Assembly: GCA_030630315.1 (NCBI GenBank)
Contig: DAOVNI010000067.1
Coordinates: forward strand, 1 to 7,589
Length of the DNA stretch: 7,589 nucleotides
Reading direction: 5' to 3'
DNA from: Phycisphaerae bacterium
Lineage (GTDB): Bacteria > Planctomycetota > Phycisphaerae > Sedimentisphaerales > Anaerobacaceae
Every line of letters starts with the position of its first letter. Position 1 is the first letter of the stretch. Below are positions 6,235 through 7,589 of the stretch, one piece after another. The notes beneath the pieces were generated by a model that saw nothing but the letters and a program-made list of their open reading frames with translations, made no database searches and had not been told where the DNA came from. The position numbers and the translations under genes are program-made.

Positions 6235-6408
6235 TCAGATACGTTGTGTTAGCCGAAGCCGGCTCTTTTCTTGCACAATCTTCCGACCGCGAAGCGGAGT
6301 TGGCTTTTGTTTCCGTGATATTCTGCACTTATCGCAGATTAGTTTATTCGGGCACCCCGTATCGGAACCACAACTCAAGCAGGGAAATACCTTTTCTTTA
6401 ACTTTCAC
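6235..6408 (-). CDS. Small zinc-ribbon-like protein of unknown function (57 aa)
   Basis: I do not recognise a family. The frame starts at GTG (6408) and ends with TGA directly before the terminator at 6203-6230. A very strong AGGAGGT lies 8 nt upstream, and two in-frame TAA codons just before the GTG rule out a longer start. The N-terminal half holds five cysteines: FPCLSCGSDTGC (C10, C13, C19), then LICDKC (C25, C28). The C-x2-C pairs 15 residues apart are a typical zinc-ribbon or rubredoxin-like metal knuckle. The C-terminal half is very basic and Cys-free, with many Arg/Lys (RISRKQKPTPLRGRKIVQEK), which suggests RNA, DNA or ribosome contact. The gene lies 97 nt after hemA, probably on the same transcript. 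Ribosome site, stop and terminator spacing argue that it is real despite its size. Role in heme synthesis or its control is open. Confidence 0.72.
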   Translation of the reverse strand: MKVKEKVFPCLSCGSDTGCPNKLICDKCRISRKQKPTPLRGRKIVQEKSRLRLTQRI

Positions 6409-6505
6409 TGATTATTACCTCCTGTGGCTGACAGAGAAAAATCTCATTCAGATTATTGATGAATCAAGATATAACCGTAACTTCCTCATTTGGATCTGCC
6501 ACCCT

Positions 6506-7589
6506 CTATTTGTCATTTTGCTTTTCGATTTTTTCTCTGTGTTCCTCAGTGCCTAACACTTTTTTATCTTTTGAAAGGAACATTTTGTTTATCAAGTCAA
6601 CGGCCTGAAGCTGTTCCGTGCTCAACTCTTCGTCTCCGCCATCTTTAATAAAGCTGATTGGCCCGTGGAGTATTTTCTTAACGAGCGATTCGGCGAAAAG
6701 CTTCAGCTTGTCACTGTTGGCTTCGCCGAAATCCTTCGCATACCGCCTGGCTTCGGTGTGAGCCAGTTTAAGACCTTTCTGCGTCAGTCGTGAAATTACC
6801 GGCACAAGATTCAGTGAGTGCAACCAGCTGGAAAAATTATCGGTAAATTCGGCAACAATCGCCCGGGCTTTGGGAATTTCACTACTGCGTTTTTTCCTAT
6901 TAGAGTTTATCTGCTCACTTAAATCGTCGATGTTGTGCAGGGAAACACATTCAAATCGACCGATGTCCGGAGCTATGTCCCTCGGCACAGCAATATCTAT
7001 TATCAGCAGCGTTTTCTCTCTGCGAGCCAGCTCGTTCTTAACCGTCTCGTATGTAACTATCGGCTCGGCGGCAGCGGTCGAGCTAATCAGCAAATCCACT
7101 TCAGCCAATTTTGCGGTTATATCGGCCAGCTTAATTACCCGGCCTGTCTTAAGCCGGGACGCCATAGCTCGTGCTTTTTGTGTATTGCGATTTGCTATAA
7201 TCAAACGCGGCAGCTGCGCTTTGAGCAGATACCTCGCCACAAGCTCGGCATTTTCGCCGGCACCTATCACCATCGCTGCAGCGGCGGGCAAATCGATTTT
7301 TTTCTTAGCCAATTCTATGGCAGCCAAACTAATCGAAACCGCGCCGCAATTGATATTCGTGTTGGTGCGGACGGCTTTTCCCACTCGAAAGGCATTGTGA
7401 AAGAGCCGGTGAAATATCAATTTACTCATCCGGCAATCAAGGGACATCGTGTAAGCGGATTTTACCTGCGATAAAATCTGATTTTCACCAACGGTTTGCG
7501 AATCAAGACCGGCGGCCACTTCGAAAAGATGGCGAACAATATCAATCCCTGTTTTTGTCCGGCTATATTTACGCCAGGTATCGACGGCA
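6506..7589 (-). CDS. hemA: Glutamyl-tRNA reductase, N-terminus outside window
   Basis: The frame is open to the right edge, with 360 residues visible before the TAG at 6506. About the first 80 residues, including the catalytic Cys region, are missing. It reduces Glu-tRNA to glutamate-1-semialdehyde with NADPH, the first step of C5-pathway 5-aminolevulinate synthesis. Landmarks are IDIVRHLFEVAAGLDSQTVG, ENQILSQVKSAY, VGKAVRTNTNI and the Rossmann segment VIGAGENAELVARYL. IIANRNTQKARAMA, LISSTAAAEPIV, LLIIDIAVPRDIAPDIG and a helical C-terminal dimerisation domain follow. The GTG at 7519 is only an internal codon: homologous residues continue upstream of it. The charged tail SKDKKVLGTEEHREKIEKQNDK is probably a lineage-specific end. 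The gene stands at the head of the pathway and appears to be co-transcribed with the small zinc-ribbon gene. Confidence 0.95.
   Translation of the reverse strand, partial: AVDTWRKYSRTKTGIDIVRHLFEVAAGLDSQTVGENQILSQVKSAYTMSLDCRMSKLIFHRLFHNAFRVGKAVRTNTNINCGAVSISLAAIELAKKKIDLPAAAAMVIGAGENAELVARYLLKAQLPRLIIANRNTQKARAMASRLKTGRVIKLADITAKLAEVDLLISSTAAAEPIVTYETVKNELARREKTLLIIDIAVPRDIAPDIGRFECVSLHNIDDLSEQINSNRKKRSSEIPKARAIVAEFTDNFSSWLHSLNLVPVISRLTQKGLKLAHTEARRYAKDFGEANSDKLKLFAESLVKKILHGPISFIKDGGDEELSTEQLQAVDLINKMFLSKDKKVLGTEEHREKIEKQNDK

Noticed and set aside
6146..6556. A 136-codon plus-strand frame in the hemA-hemC gap
   Set aside because: It runs antisense through the terminator, the zinc-ribbon gene and the hemA end; residues are hydrophobic and Phe-rich, as expected from the reverse of A/T-rich leader sequence.
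6870..7474. Two plus-strand frames of 176 and 179 codons antisense to hemA
   Set aside because: Both are shadows of a strongly conserved hemA frame and show no domain or start signal of their own.

Overview
The window carries a tetrapyrrole (heme) biosynthesis cluster. Every gene I can support lies on the minus strand, so in transcription order (right to left) it reads: hemA (glutamyl-tRNA reductase, cut by the right edge), a short unnamed zinc-ribbon gene, hemC (hydroxymethylbilane synthase), a large secreted GLUG-repeat protein gene, a cobA-hemD fusion (uroporphyrinogen-III methyltransferase plus uroporphyrinogen-III synthase), and a radical SAM gene that best matches ahbC (12,18-didecarboxysiroheme deacetylase, cut by the left edge).

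The genes cover successive steps. HemA starts 5-aminolevulinate synthesis from Glu-tRNA. HemC builds hydroxymethylbilane, and the HemD half closes it to uroporphyrinogen III. The CobA half methylates that to precorrin-2, the precursor of siroheme. AhbC then acts on decarboxylated siroheme. With ahbC overlapping cobA-hemD by 4 bases, the cluster points to the siroheme-dependent heme route known from sulfate reducers and methanogens rather than the protoporphyrin route. HemB, precorrin-2 dehydrogenase/ferrochelatase, AhbA/B and AhbD are not in the window.

The cluster is not one simple operon. A terminator follows the zinc-ribbon gene (6203-6230), so hemA plus that gene end one unit and hemC probably starts another. 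The GLUG gene has a near-consensus sigma70 promoter (4976-5004), a strong Shine-Dalgarno and a terminator (2430-2454), which makes it a self-contained cassette between hemC and cobA-hemD. Both gaps around it, and the gap before hemC, hold short repeats and hairpin elements that look like dispersed genomic repeats. A heptamer repeat also lies inside the ahbC reading frame at the left edge.

Organism: the GLUG protein, with a YGGGTGEPNDPYLI-type opening and a degenerate dockerin-like tail, resembles secreted proteins of Phycisphaerae (Planctomycetota, Sedimentisphaerales-like anaerobes). This is inferred from recalled protein style and was not checked by a search.
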